From assembly GCF_000619925.1 (NCBI RefSeq), contig NZ_JHVB01000001.1:372001-436000 (forward strand): a stretch of DNA of 64,000 nt. The letters run 5' to 3'. Each line of letters opens with the position of its first letter. Position 1 is the first letter of the stretch. Below are positions 43,038 through 51,505 of this stretch, piece by piece. Both the position numbers and the translations under genes were made by a program. The notes beneath the pieces were generated by a model. It worked only from the letters and a program-made list of their open reading frames with translations. It was not told the origin of the DNA and made no database searches. The stretch is from Treponema sp. C6A8 (GTDB taxonomy: Bacteria; Spirochaetota; Spirochaetia; Treponematales; Treponemataceae).

Positions 43038-44366
43038 CTAACGCTGCGAATTCAATGACCAGTAAATATCATCGCGGGCTAATTTTGAATTTTCTTTTGC
43101 GTAATCAAAAACAGTCTTTCCTTCTACCGAACGAAGAGTTTTTAAAGCATCGTGTTCAAGAAGGATTTTTATAACTTCTGTTGAAGATGCGTACTGAGCC
43201 GCATACATCAAAGGTGTTTTTCCATTATAGAAAGTGTTTAAAGGAATTTCCTTTTCCAAAAAGAGGTTGATTTTTGCCTTCATTACATAATCAAAAGAGT
43301 AATTAGAAGACAAAAGAAAGATAAAGGCTTTTAAAAGTTCCTTATCTGAAGGCTGGTAATAGTCCATAAGACGTTCTGTTATCTGAGGATTATTTCCGTA
43401 GCAGACTGCAAGTAAAAATGCCGAAGCCCCATATTTGTTGATTGTTTTTGTGTCAGCCTTTGCTTCCAGTAAAAGATTCATAGTTGAAAGACTGTCAGAA
43501 TAGCGGGCAGCATACATTAAAGCTGTCCAGCCGTCATCATCCTGCAAGTCAACCTTGGCGCCGCTTTCCAATAGATTTTTTACCTGCCATTCATTTCCGC
43601 TGGCTGCTGCCTTCATCAAATCTGTGCGGCCTTTATTGTCCCTTTCATTTGGATTTGGAATAAGTTTCTTTTCTACAGGCTCAACAGGAGGAATTACAAA
43701 TTCATCGGCAACTGCATAATCCTGAAGATATTCTTTTTTGTAGCGGAGGGAAGAATCCGAAGTTTCCGGCACAAAAGAAAAGCCACTTTCCTCAGCTTCT
43801 TCGCTTTCTTCAGGCCGAAGAACTTCTTGAAAAGGTTCTTCTGTTGCATCTGTAATTTCTTCTTCAGATTCATTCTGCTGGCTGTCTGATTCAGGAGCAG
43901 CAGGGCTTTCAACATAGGCGCTTGAAACAGATCTTCTTGGTGCTGTCATGGAAGCAAATTTTTTAGAGATTTTTTTATTTGGCTTTATCGAATATTTTTT
44001 TAATGCCTCCTGGTGATTTTCTATGAGTTCTATTTTTACGCTTTCAAACTCCTCAGAAAAATCATTTTCAGGCTCAGATGTAACAAAGGTCATGTTTTCT
44101 GCAAGGCAGAATTTTTTAGGATTTATATCAAAATAGCACCAGTTTGCAAGGGCAGCCCTTCTGCTTTCAAAAGGCCCCTTTTTGATTTTTCGGGCAATTT
44201 CGCCCTTTCTTTTATTGATAGACCACTGGCTGATATTTTCTTCAGATTCTTCTACTTTTGTTTCTTCAAGAGACTTAGTTTCCTGGGCGTAAGCAATAGG
44301 CTGCAAATTTAAGAACATGATAAAAAAAGCAAAAGATGATACAGTTTTTAAAATCTTTTTTAACAT
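43038..44366 (-). CDS. Exported ankyrin-repeat protein
   Basis: 442 residues. A signal peptide (MLKKILKTVSSFAFFIMFLNLQPIAYA) is followed by a ~200-residue low-complexity Glu/Ser/Pro-rich part. Ankyrin repeats run from about 250 to 430: GRTDLMKAAASGNEWQVKNLLESGA, GWTALMYAARYSD, GKTPLMYAAQYASSTEVIKILLEHDA. Probably periplasmic protein-binding scaffold. The ATG at 44366 is chosen because the signal peptide starts there and the promoter's -10 lies just before it; a longer frame would overlap the promoter. Confidence 0.8.
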   Translation of the reverse strand: MLKKILKTVSSFAFFIMFLNLQPIAYAQETKSLEETKVEESEENISQWSINKRKGEIARKIKKGPFESRRAALANWCYFDINPKKFCLAENMTFVTSEPENDFSEEFESVKIELIENHQEALKKYSIKPNKKISKKFASMTAPRRSVSSAYVESPAAPESDSQQNESEEEITDATEEPFQEVLRPEESEEAEESGFSFVPETSDSSLRYKKEYLQDYAVADEFVIPPVEPVEKKLIPNPNERDNKGRTDLMKAAASGNEWQVKNLLESGAKVDLQDDDGWTALMYAARYSDSLSTMNLLLEAKADTKTINKYGASAFLLAVCYGNNPQITERLMDYYQPSDKELLKAFIFLLSSNYSFDYVMKAKINLFLEKEIPLNTFYNGKTPLMYAAQYASSTEVIKILLEHDALKTLRSVEGKTVFDYAKENSKLARDDIYWSLNSQR

Positions 44367-44372
44367 AGAAAA

Positions 44373-44401
44373 ATTATACCTTATTCGGAAAAAACTCACA
44401 A
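44373..44401 (-). promoter_or_regulatory. Promoter giving a leaderless ankyrin-protein mRNA
   Basis: Minus-strand TTGTGA (44396-44401), 17-nt spacer, TATAAT (44373-44378), then only 6 nt to the ATG. No Shine-Dalgarno sequence. Confidence 0.7.
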
Positions 44402-44434
44402 GTTTTTCTATTAATTACATATTTTTCAAGCTAC

Positions 44435-44463
44435 TTGTATGTTTTTCATAAATTAGATATAGT
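44435..44463 (+). promoter_or_regulatory. Promoter of the rpsF-ssb-rpsR-rplI operon
   Basis: TTGTAT (44435-44440), 17-nt spacer, TATAGT (44458-44463). Transcription would start near 44470, leaving a ~178-nt structured leader. Confidence 0.65.
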
Positions 44464-44540
44464 ACTAGAACTTGCTGAAAAGCATTTAACACCCCTTGGA
44501 AGTCCAAAGCAAAAGCTGAAGGATTTCCCTTATGTCCACA

Positions 44541-44640
44541 AGGAGGAATGATAAACTTTCTTACAGGTTTATCATTTATAATCAGATACCGTTGGTTTTT
44601 CAGATTATACGAATAAGTCCTCCTGAACAATTCTTAGGAG
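44541..44640 (+). promoter_or_regulatory. Structured rpsF leader with alternative pairing of the ribosome-binding site
   Basis: Outer stem AGGAGGA (44541-44547) with TCCTCCT (44618-44624) encloses a 9-bp stem ATGATAAAC/GTTTATCAT (44548-44575) and a 7-bp stem TATAATC/GATTATA (44577-44609) whose internal part contains ACCG. The same CTCCT (44620-44624) can instead pair with the rpsF ribosome-binding site AGGAG (44636-44640). The two pairings exclude each other. S6:S18 complexes bind CCG-containing leaders in other bacteria; a similar role here is inference. Confidence 0.55.
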
Positions 44641-44647
44641 CTACTTT

Positions 44648-44935
44648 ATGAAAAAGTACGAGCTTATGGCTATTTATCCAATGGATGATGAAAAGTCAAA
44701 AAAAGGCGCAGAAGATGTAAAAAGCGCTCTTTCTAACTTCGGTGCAGAAATCACAGAAGAAAAACTCTTTGGTGAGCGTGATCTCGCTTACACAATCAAC
44801 AAACAGAGAAAAGGTCGTTTCTACCTTTACACAATGTCTCTCAACCCAAGCAAAGTTGCTGAAATTGAAAAGATTTTCAAAATCAACCAGAACTTGCTCA
44901 AATATCAGTTTGTCCGCCTTGACGACGCAAACTAA
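44648..44935 (+). CDS. rpsF: 30S ribosomal protein S6
   Basis: 95-residue small-subunit protein. MKKYELMAIYP at the N-terminus, GERDLAYTINKQRKGRFYLY in the centre and LKYQFVRLD at the end are typical. Ribosome-binding site AGGAG 7 nt upstream. First gene of the S6-SSB-S18-L9 operon, preceded by a structured leader. Confidence 0.97.
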   Translation: MKKYELMAIYPMDDEKSKKGAEDVKSALSNFGAEITEEKLFGERDLAYTINKQRKGRFYLYTMSLNPSKVAEIEKIFKINQNLLKYQFVRLDDAN

Positions 44936-44965
44936 GATTTACTAAATCACTTTTAGGAGTTTATG

Positions 44966-45451
44966 ATGACTGACTTGAATCACGTTGTACTTATCGGCCG
45001 CCTGACCAGAGATCTTGGTTCTGATGAACGAAGTTTTGGTTATGTTCAGAGCGGACAGGCTAGAGCTAATGTCAGCATTGCAGTAAACAGAAGCCGTAAA
45101 CAGGCTGATGGCTCTTGGGGTGATGAAGTAAATTACTTTGATGTGACAATTTGGGGAAAAACAGCAGAAAATCTTAAGCCTTACCTTTTGAAAGGTAAAC
45201 AGATTTGTGTTGAAGGATATCTAAAACAGGATCGTTGGGAAAAAGACGGTCAGAAGCAGAGCAGAGTTTCCATCGTTGCTAACAATGTTCAGCTTTTAGG
45301 CGGCAAATCAGAAGGAAGTGGAAGTCCTGTGAGCGGGGGTGCTCCTAGATTCCAGCCTGTAAATAATGCCCCTCAGGGTGGATATAATTCTTATCCAAAT
45401 GAGTCATTCGGTGATTCTGGAAATGATTTTCCAGAAGATATTCCGTTCTAA
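44966..45451 (+). CDS. ssb: Single-stranded DNA-binding protein
   Basis: 161 residues. The OB-fold covers about residues 1-110 (LNHVVLIGRLTRDL, VNYFDVTIWGKTAENLKPYLLKGKQICVEGYLKQDRWE). A Gly/Pro/Asn-rich linker follows, then the acidic tip DFPEDIPF that recruits repair proteins. Two adjacent ATGs exist; 44966 has the better distance (6 nt) from TAGGAG than 44963. Placement between rpsF and rpsR is conserved. Confidence 0.96.
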   Translation: MTDLNHVVLIGRLTRDLGSDERSFGYVQSGQARANVSIAVNRSRKQADGSWGDEVNYFDVTIWGKTAENLKPYLLKGKQICVEGYLKQDRWEKDGQKQSRVSIVANNVQLLGGKSEGSGSPVSGGAPRFQPVNNAPQGGYNSYPNESFGDSGNDFPEDIPF

Positions 45452-45476
45452 ATCTTAATTTATTAAGGAAATAATT

Positions 45477-45788
45477 ATGGCTGAAGAAAACAAAGAATAT
45501 GAAGAACAGGCAGCAGCTCAGGTTGCTCCAGAAGCTGAGGGACGTGACGAAGACCGTGACGGCCGTACAAAGGGAAAGACATACTTCCGCAAGAAGGTTT
45601 GCCGTTTCTGCGCTAACAAAACAAAGATTGACTACAAAGAAGCAGACGCTCTCCGCCGCTATATGACAGAGCGCGGTAAGATTCTTCCACGCCGCATTAC
45701 AGGTACATGTGCAAAACATCAGCGCGAACTTGCAGGTGCTATTAAACGCGCACGTGCAATCTGCTTGTTGCCATACGTGACAGAATAA
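45477..45788 (+). CDS. rpsR: 30S ribosomal protein S18
   Basis: 103 residues, longer than the usual 75-85 because of a ~28-residue acidic N-terminal extension. The core [55 protein letters not shown] is typical. Its stop codon lies within the left arm of an 11-bp perfect hairpin. Confidence 0.96.
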   Translation: MAEENKEYEEQAAAQVAPEAEGRDEDRDGRTKGKTYFRKKVCRFCANKTKIDYKEADALRRYMTERGKILPRRITGTCAKHQRELAGAIKRARAICLLPYVTE

Positions 45789-45830
45789 AATCGTAAACGA
45801 TTTTATTCTTACGAGGTTTGCTACGCAAAC
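45783..45830. repeat. Two perfect hairpins at the rpsR 3' end
   Basis: GAATAAAATCG (45783-45793) with its perfect complement at 45798-45808 (loop TAAA) includes the rpsR stop. It is followed by GTTTGC/GCAAAC (45816-45830, loop TAC) and then the palindrome CTCGCGAG. No U-tract follows. Lies in a 163-nt rpsR-rplI spacer with no gene. Confidence 0.7.
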
Positions 45831-45951
45831 TCTCGCGAGTAGTCTGTAATTTAGGAAAAACAAATTAAAACGCCGTGTCCATACTCCGGATATTAGGCAA
45901 AAATAATAAAACAATGGTGGCTCTGACCGGTCACCTTACACAGGAGCTTGT

Positions 45952-46464
45952 ATGAAAGTTATTCTTAACGTAGACGTAAAATCACTTGGTGAAGAAGGAG
46001 ACGTAAAAAACGTTGCTAACGGTTACGCACGTAACTATCTTCTTCCACGTAATCTCGCTGTTCCTTACAATGAAGCAACAGTAGCAATTTTTGAAGCACG
46101 CAAAGCAGAAATCGAAGCTCGCAAAGAGCAGAAACGCAAGGATTCTGCAAGCCTTAAAGAGAAGCTTGAAGCTCTTAACCTCGAACTGGTTATGCCAGCT
46201 GCAGCAAACGGAAAACTTTTTGGTGCAGTTACTTCAAACGTTGTTATGGAAGCTCTTGCAAAACAGGGATTCGAAATTGAACGCAAACGCATTGAAATTG
46301 CTGGTTCTACAATCAAACAGGTTGGAAACTATCATGTAAATGTAAAGCTTTACGAAGCTCAGGTTGCAGAAGTAAAACTTTCTGTTAAATCACAGACAGA
46401 AGAAGAAAAAGCTGCTGCTCCTAAAGCTGAAAAGAAAGCAGCTGAAGAAGCAAAAGCTGAGTAA
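45952..46464 (+). CDS. rplI: 50S ribosomal protein L9
   Basis: 170 residues. N-domain MKVILNVDVKSLGEEGDVKNVANGYARNYLLPRNLA and the long helix are typical. The C-domain (KLFGAVTSNVVMEALAKQGFEIERKRI) is followed by an extra ~22 residue Ala/Glu/Lys-rich tail. Ends 32 nt before a terminator. Confidence 0.96.
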   Translation: MKVILNVDVKSLGEEGDVKNVANGYARNYLLPRNLAVPYNEATVAIFEARKAEIEARKEQKRKDSASLKEKLEALNLELVMPAAANGKLFGAVTSNVVMEALAKQGFEIERKRIEIAGSTIKQVGNYHVNVKLYEAQVAEVKLSVKSQTEEEKAAAPKAEKKAAEEAKAE

Positions 46465-46495
46465 TTTTTAGAATAAAATCTGAAAAATATTCAGT

Positions 46496-46528
46496 AAAAA
46501 AGCCGGCATTTAATGCCGGTTTTTTTTT
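46496..46528 (+). terminator. Terminator after rplI
   Basis: Stem CCGGCAT/ATGCCGG (46503-46509 with 46513-46519, loop TTA) flanked by A5 and T9. Confidence 0.93.
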
Positions 46529-46572
46529 GATATGATATAATTAATAATATAAATAATATCAGAGGAAAAAAG

Positions 46573-47898
46573 ATGGACGTAAATTTCAGTGATAAAGTTC
46601 CCCCGCACAGTATTGAAGCAGAGCAGGCCGTTTTAGGTTCTGTACTTTTGAATTGGGAATCCTTTTCCGAAGTTATTTCAAAATTACGCCCAGAAAGTTT
46701 TTATTCAGTACAGAACCAGCTGATTTACGCAGCTTTGCAAAAGCTTTTTACACAGAACATTACAGGCGATTCTCTTTCACTTATAAACGAACTTACAAAA
46801 GAAAATAACCTTGAAAAGGCTGGCGGTCCTGCCTATATTGCATCCCTTACAAACGAAGTACCATCTTCTTCCAACATTGAAGTTTATGCAAAAATTGTAA
46901 TTGACCGCTTTGAACGCCGCGAACTTATCCGCATTTCTTCTGACATGCGCTCTACATCTTTTGAGCTTAATACACCAAGCGAAAACTTAATTGAAAACGC
47001 AGAAAAGAAAATTTTTGCCCTGGCAGAAAAGAATGAAAATACAGTAATTCATGCTGCAAACGACATCATGATTAAGGAAATCGGACTTATTGAAGCCCGC
47101 TACCGCAGTAAGAACCAGTTTACAGGTATCCCGACAGGTTTTGCAAAACTGGACACCTATACTTCAGGCTTTCAGAATTCCGAACTCATTATTATTGGTG
47201 CGCGACCTTCTATTGGTAAGACAGCGCTGGCTCTTTCTATGATGCAGTATATTGCCGTAGAAAAACATATTCCTTGCGGCTTCTTCTCTCTGGAAATGCC
47301 TTACGAAGCAATTGGTATGCGTATTCTGGCCCAGGAAGCCCGCGTAAACATGAGTAAAATCCGTTCCGGTATGCTTAAGCGCGAAGATGTTACTAAGATT
47401 CAGAACGCTGCCGGCCGCTGGTTTGAAGCGCCTCTTTATGTCGTAGATACTCCTAACATGCGTCTTATTGATCTTAGAGCCATGGCCCGCCGAATGGTAA
47501 CAAAGCATGATGTAAAAATCATATTCATAGACTATATTGGTTTGATTACTACAGAAGATTCTTCTAAGGCTACTTACGACCAGGTAGCAGAGATTTCAAA
47601 GTCGCTCAAGGCACTTGCCCGCGAGCTTCAGATTCCTATTGTTGCATTAAGCCAGGTTGCCCGTGATGCAGAAGGTGAGGAGCCAAAACTCAATCAGATT
47701 CGTGGTTCTGGTGCAGTTGAACAGGATGCCGACGTTGTTATGTTCCTTCACCGCGACCGTCTTAAAGAAGAAACAGCCGCTCAGGATGCAAAGATTATTC
47801 TTGCAAAGCAGCGTAACGGTGCGACAGGTGACATTAAAATCATGTTCATTCCGTCGTACTCTAAGTTTGAGAACGCCCAGCAGGATGATGAAGGCTAA
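46573..47898 (+). CDS. dnaB: Replicative DNA helicase DnaB
   Basis: 441-residue hexameric helicase. The N-terminal domain starts PHSIEAEQAVLGSVLL. The RecA-like domain has Walker A GARPSIGKTALAL, FFSLEMP, Walker B KIIFIDYIGLI, the QVA-x-ISKSLKALARELQIPIVALSQ motif, and EQDADVVMFLHR. No intein. AGAGG ribosome-binding site. Just downstream of the S6-SSB-S18-L9 operon as in many bacteria. Confidence 0.97.
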   Translation: MDVNFSDKVPPHSIEAEQAVLGSVLLNWESFSEVISKLRPESFYSVQNQLIYAALQKLFTQNITGDSLSLINELTKENNLEKAGGPAYIASLTNEVPSSSNIEVYAKIVIDRFERRELIRISSDMRSTSFELNTPSENLIENAEKKIFALAEKNENTVIHAANDIMIKEIGLIEARYRSKNQFTGIPTGFAKLDTYTSGFQNSELIIIGARPSIGKTALALSMMQYIAVEKHIPCGFFSLEMPYEAIGMRILAQEARVNMSKIRSGMLKREDVTKIQNAAGRWFEAPLYVVDTPNMRLIDLRAMARRMVTKHDVKIIFIDYIGLITTEDSSKATYDQVAEISKSLKALARELQIPIVALSQVARDAEGEEPKLNQIRGSGAVEQDADVVMFLHRDRLKEETAAQDAKIILAKQRNGATGDIKIMFIPSYSKFENAQQDDEG

Positions 47899-48015
47899 AA
47901 TAGAAAATCCGTTAAAAATCGAAGTACAACAGTGCTTCGATTTAGGATTAACGTGAAAATGCCTCAAGTGGCGAGACTATGCGAGCCACTAAATAGCTTT
48001 ACATATTACCTTTTA
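47899..48015. repeat. Hairpin-rich spacer between convergent dnaB and CDF genes
   Basis: A long hairpin AAATCGAAGTAC / GTGCTTCGATTT (one G-T pair, loop AACA, about 47918-47945), with an outer CGTTAA/TTAACG pairing, is followed by AGTGGC/GCCACT. No U-tract is present, so termination here is unclear. Confidence 0.55.
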
Positions 48016-49140
48016 TTAGTCAGACACGTCAAAGTCGAACTGAACCTGGACATCATAGTCCGGATAAGATTCTTTTACGTCTTCTACCACGTGATTGTAA
48101 ATCGCCCTCATATCAAGGGAATCAAAGGAAACTACAATATCAAAGCGCATAAGCTTTTCAACTTCATCAATAAAAAAACCGTGCATCTGAATAATTTCGC
48201 TGTGTCCCATCACAATACGCATTACATCTTCATGGATTTTTGACGCCTGATCTTGCTTTGTGTTGATGCTGTAAACACCGATTGCAGTCATAACAACATT
48301 GTGCTTCTGTAAAACAACATCTGCAATTTTACGTGTAATAGTATCAATTTTATCAGCATTCCAGGTATCAGGAACTTCAATATGAACAGAGCCCAGATGC
48401 TTTTCAGGGCCGTAATTATTCAAAACAAGGTCATAAGCGCCGGCAATTTCCGGGTCAACAGAAATTACAGTCTTTTTGATGTCATGGGAAATATCAGAAT
48501 CAATTCTTTCGCCAAGAATCTTGCTCAAAGTTTCCTGCAAAGTTTCGTAACCGGCCTTAATAATGGCAAAAGAAATCACTACACCAAGCCAGGCTTCAAG
48601 TGAAAGATGAAAGAAAATGAAAATAAAAGCCGCAAGAATAGTCGAAGCCGAAATAATTGAATCCATAAGGGCATCCTGACCGCTTGCAACAAGTGAATCA
48701 GAATTAACTTTTTTTCCTGTATGCTTTACAAAAAGCCCCAGAAAGATTTTTACAAAAACTGCAACAAAAATGATTATGATTGAAACAGTCGAATATTCAG
48801 GAGTAACGGGACTAATTATCTTCTTTACAGATTCAATAAGAGAGGTAAGACCTGCATATAAAATGATGACTGCAATTACAAGGGCTGTCAGATACTCTGC
48901 GCGTCCGTGTCCGTATGGATGCTTGCGGTCAGCAGGCTTTCCGGCAAGCTTTGTTCCAATAATTGTAATTACAGAAGAAAGTGCATCTGAAAGGTTATTC
49001 ACGGAGTCCAGAATAATTGCAATCGAACCTGAAACAAAACCAACAAAGGCTTTAAATGCCGCAAGAGCTATATTTGCTGCAATTCCAATTGCACTTGTTC
49101 TTACAATAATTTTTTCACGTTCGTATGCAGTAATTGTCAT
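48016..49140 (-). CDS. Cation diffusion facilitator (metal efflux) protein
   Basis: 374-residue CDF transporter with six helices. Metal-site motifs are ILDSVNNLSDALSS in TM2 and HPYGHGRAEYLTA after TM3, with SGQDALMDS in TM5; a cytoplasmic C-terminal domain follows (VHIEVPDTWNADKIDTI). It resembles FieF/MamB-type proteins. Metal likely Zn2+, Fe2+ or Mn2+; not decidable here. It lies 2 nt after the P83/100 gene stop. Confidence 0.92.
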   Translation of the reverse strand: MTITAYEREKIIVRTSAIGIAANIALAAFKAFVGFVSGSIAIILDSVNNLSDALSSVITIIGTKLAGKPADRKHPYGHGRAEYLTALVIAVIILYAGLTSLIESVKKIISPVTPEYSTVSIIIIFVAVFVKIFLGLFVKHTGKKVNSDSLVASGQDALMDSIISASTILAAFIFIFFHLSLEAWLGVVISFAIIKAGYETLQETLSKILGERIDSDISHDIKKTVISVDPEIAGAYDLVLNNYGPEKHLGSVHIEVPDTWNADKIDTITRKIADVVLQKHNVVMTAIGVYSINTKQDQASKIHEDVMRIVMGHSEIIQMHGFFIDEVEKLMRFDIVVSFDSLDMRAIYNHVVEDVKESYPDYDVQVQFDFDVSD

Positions 49141-49142
49141 AG

Positions 49143-50702
49143 TTACTCTCCAAGTAAAGCGCCGATATTAGTCTTATTCAAAACCTTGATTTTTCCGTCA
49201 GCACCGGTAACTGCAATTGCATTTCCTGTAACTGTAATAGGAGTGCCGGCTTTTACCTTTTCAACAGATTTAGATTTTAGTTTGAGGTTTGAATCAAAGC
49301 AAGCTAAATGATAAGTTCCTTTTTCATTGATTACGCAGTAAAAATCACTTCCGTCCTGAACCAGAAGGGAATTATCAGCAATAATCTCTTCGCTTTCTGA
49401 AACGATTTCCATATTTTCCTTGTCTATTAAAACAAGTTTAACAGCTCCGTTTCCCTTGTTTTCACCGGCAATTGTAAGGAAGTTATCAGAAATTGAAATC
49501 ATCTGCCTGCTTCTGATTACATTAACAGGGGAGTTCTTTATTGCCTTTCCGCTAAGCTTGTTATAGCGGACGATTTTCAAAAGAGGCTTTTTTTCATCAA
49601 TTATTACAAGGGCATAATCAGAACCTGCAGCGTCGTTTTCAGCCGCAGCTGTCTGAACTGCAATCTGGTCCCCGGCAATTTCCTTTCTTTCAATCTGAGC
49701 TTCAGAATCCTTTTTATCTGCAAGAGTCTGCTGTTTTGAAGCAGTTTCGCGTTCTTTTTCAATTTTTTCTGTCAGCTCTTTTTCAGCCTTCTGCTGCTTT
49801 TCAAGTTCCTTTTTAGCGTCGTCAGCATCCTTCTGCGCCTTCTGGTCGCCAGGATTCTGCTCGGCAATTTTCTGCTTTTCCTCAGCATCCCTTTTAGCGT
49901 CTTCTGTACGCGCCTTTTCTTCTTCCAGGCGTTTGTTGTCTTCTGCAGCCTGTTTTGAAGCGGCTTTAGCGTTTTCATTTGCAGTTTCTGCTTCACGCTC
50001 TTTAATGTCTACAAGATTTTTTCGGCTTTCAATGTTTTTATCATCATCTTCCTTCATTGAAGAAACAACGTTTTTATCGCTGATGACAGAAGTATCAATT
50101 GTGGAAAGTCCGCCGTTAGTTACATCATAAAGAGGAATTACAATCTGAGTTTTTCCTGGCCAGTCGTGATAGTCAACTGAAAGACCGCAGTTCTGTAAAT
50201 CAAGGTGACTTACAACCGCTTCCTTATATTTTTCCTTGAATACGTCAAGCTGGGCGCGGTAAACGGCATTATAAACGGTAATAAAAACTGCAAGGGTATC
50301 GGCGTCTGTCTCTGAATAATTGTAGGCGGCGCTTAAATATCCGCTGATAATGCGGCGCAGGTTTTTGATATGGTCAAGCTGGGAACTTGAGCCGATTACA
50401 AGAATATCAGCATCAAGTTTTTCTTTTACGCCAGTATCAACGGCGTGAATAATAGAGTAGCGGGAAATATTTCCGATTCGGTCTGCTTTTTCAAGATTTT
50501 CTGCAACCTGAATTCCGATTTCGCTACCAATTCCTTTGATTTGAGCGGCAGTATTTATGACAGCATGAGGCCCTTCATAGTTTATAAACTCAATTTCCTG
50601 ATTTTCTGCAAGGCTTTTTAATTCCGTAGTATTTACTTCAAGAGAGACAAGCAGACTGGAAAATGATATTAAAGAAACAAGTGAAAGAAAAAACTTTTTC
50701 AT
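49143..50702 (-). CDS. P83/100-family spirochaetal protein
   Basis: 519 residues with a signal peptide (MKKFFLSLVSLISFSSLLVS). The N-terminal domain (EVNTTELKSLAENQEIEFINYEGPH) and later HDWPGKTQIVIPLYDVTNGG match the Borrelia P83/100 group. A long coiled coil of Lys/Glu/Ala heptads (about 225-340) follows, then a C-terminal beta-rich domain with propeller-like strands (YALVIIDEKKPLLKIV). It is a marker of spirochaetes. Function unknown, periplasmic or membrane-associated. Confidence 0.85.
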   Translation of the reverse strand: MKKFFLSLVSLISFSSLLVSLEVNTTELKSLAENQEIEFINYEGPHAVINTAAQIKGIGSEIGIQVAENLEKADRIGNISRYSIIHAVDTGVKEKLDADILVIGSSSQLDHIKNLRRIISGYLSAAYNYSETDADTLAVFITVYNAVYRAQLDVFKEKYKEAVVSHLDLQNCGLSVDYHDWPGKTQIVIPLYDVTNGGLSTIDTSVISDKNVVSSMKEDDDKNIESRKNLVDIKEREAETANENAKAASKQAAEDNKRLEEEKARTEDAKRDAEEKQKIAEQNPGDQKAQKDADDAKKELEKQQKAEKELTEKIEKERETASKQQTLADKKDSEAQIERKEIAGDQIAVQTAAAENDAAGSDYALVIIDEKKPLLKIVRYNKLSGKAIKNSPVNVIRSRQMISISDNFLTIAGENKGNGAVKLVLIDKENMEIVSESEEIIADNSLLVQDGSDFYCVINEKGTYHLACFDSNLKLKSKSVEKVKAGTPITVTGNAIAVTGADGKIKVLNKTNIGALLGE

Positions 50703-50769
50703 AAAAACTCCACAAATAAAATTCTGTTTAAAGTATCGGCAGTTTCATCAGAATTCAAAAACAGATTGC

Positions 50770-51390
50770 TTATAAGTTTTTTACAAAGAGACCCTTTTCC
50801 TCATTAAAGCCCATTTTCTTAAGGTAGTTAATATGAGCCTGAACATCAGTTTTCATAGTAAGCTTTTTAATGCCGTTCTGAGCAAGATAATTATAAAGGA
50901 ATTTTCCAACAGAACAGTCACGGTAGGCTGGAACAGTGTAGTCAAGGTCAATCTCAAAAGATGCATCTGCAGATTTAGTTCCGTACATTACGCCGGCTGT
51001 ATTTGCTCCGTTGTAAATAAGGTAAACGTCGCCTTCAGGTTTTTCAGCGCTCTTTATCTTTGCAAAAATGCCAGGGAAGAAGAGTTCAATGTCGCTTTTG
51101 TAAAGTGAAGCAAAATATGGAAGAATTGCGTCTGTTACTGGAACCTTTACAACTGAATATTCCTTCTTTGTGTTGGAAAGCTTATAGAGGCGGTACATAT
51201 TGATTGCAATAAGGGCAAGCTGCATTCCGGCTGTCGGGTAAGATTTAATAACCAGAGCATAAACTGCAAAAATCACGCTTCCCGCAGTATTTACGATTCT
51301 AAGCTTTTTGAGCGAAGTCATAAGCATAGAAACTACAACTAAAATTGAGCCAGTATAGCCCACTAATTCGATAATTGTTGATATATTCAT
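50770..51390 (-). CDS. YgjV-like membrane domain fused to a GNAT-like acetyltransferase domain
   Basis: 206 residues. The first ~75 residues form three hydrophobic helices (ELVGYTGSILVVVSMLM, AGSVIFAVYALVI, GMQLALIAINMYRLYKL) as in YgjV/Imp proteins. The rest (90-206) ends in SVGKFLYNYLAQNGIKKLTMKTD-like and NYLKKMGFNEEKGLFVKNL, the acetyl-CoA and terminal strands of a GNAT fold. Substrate unknown. The ATG has no Shine-Dalgarno sequence and a TATAAT lies 6 nt before it. Confidence 0.75.
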   Translation of the reverse strand: MNISTIIELVGYTGSILVVVSMLMTSLKKLRIVNTAGSVIFAVYALVIKSYPTAGMQLALIAINMYRLYKLSNTKKEYSVVKVPVTDAILPYFASLYKSDIELFFPGIFAKIKSAEKPEGDVYLIYNGANTAGVMYGTKSADASFEIDLDYTVPAYRDCSVGKFLYNYLAQNGIKKLTMKTDVQAHINYLKKMGFNEEKGLFVKNL

Positions 51391-51396
51391 AAAAAA

Positions 51397-51425
51397 ATTA
51401 TACTTGATACTCGCTCTGGTGTATA
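51397..51425 (-). promoter_or_regulatory. Promoter giving a leaderless YgjV-GNAT mRNA
   Basis: Minus-strand TATACA (51420-51425), 17-nt spacer, TATAAT (51397-51402), then 6 nt to the ATG at 51390. Confidence 0.6.
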
Positions 51426-51505
51426 TTTAATTTCTTGATTTTGAAGTAAAATATGATAAAATTTAAACCCATAAATTTGTTTTATAATTAAAAGTGAGTA
51501 AAATC

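Noticed and set aside
45345..45914. Minus-strand frame opposite ssb-rpsR (189 codons)
   Set aside because: The plus strand encodes ssb and rpsR with clear domains; the opposite translation is Cys/Phe rich and has no domain.
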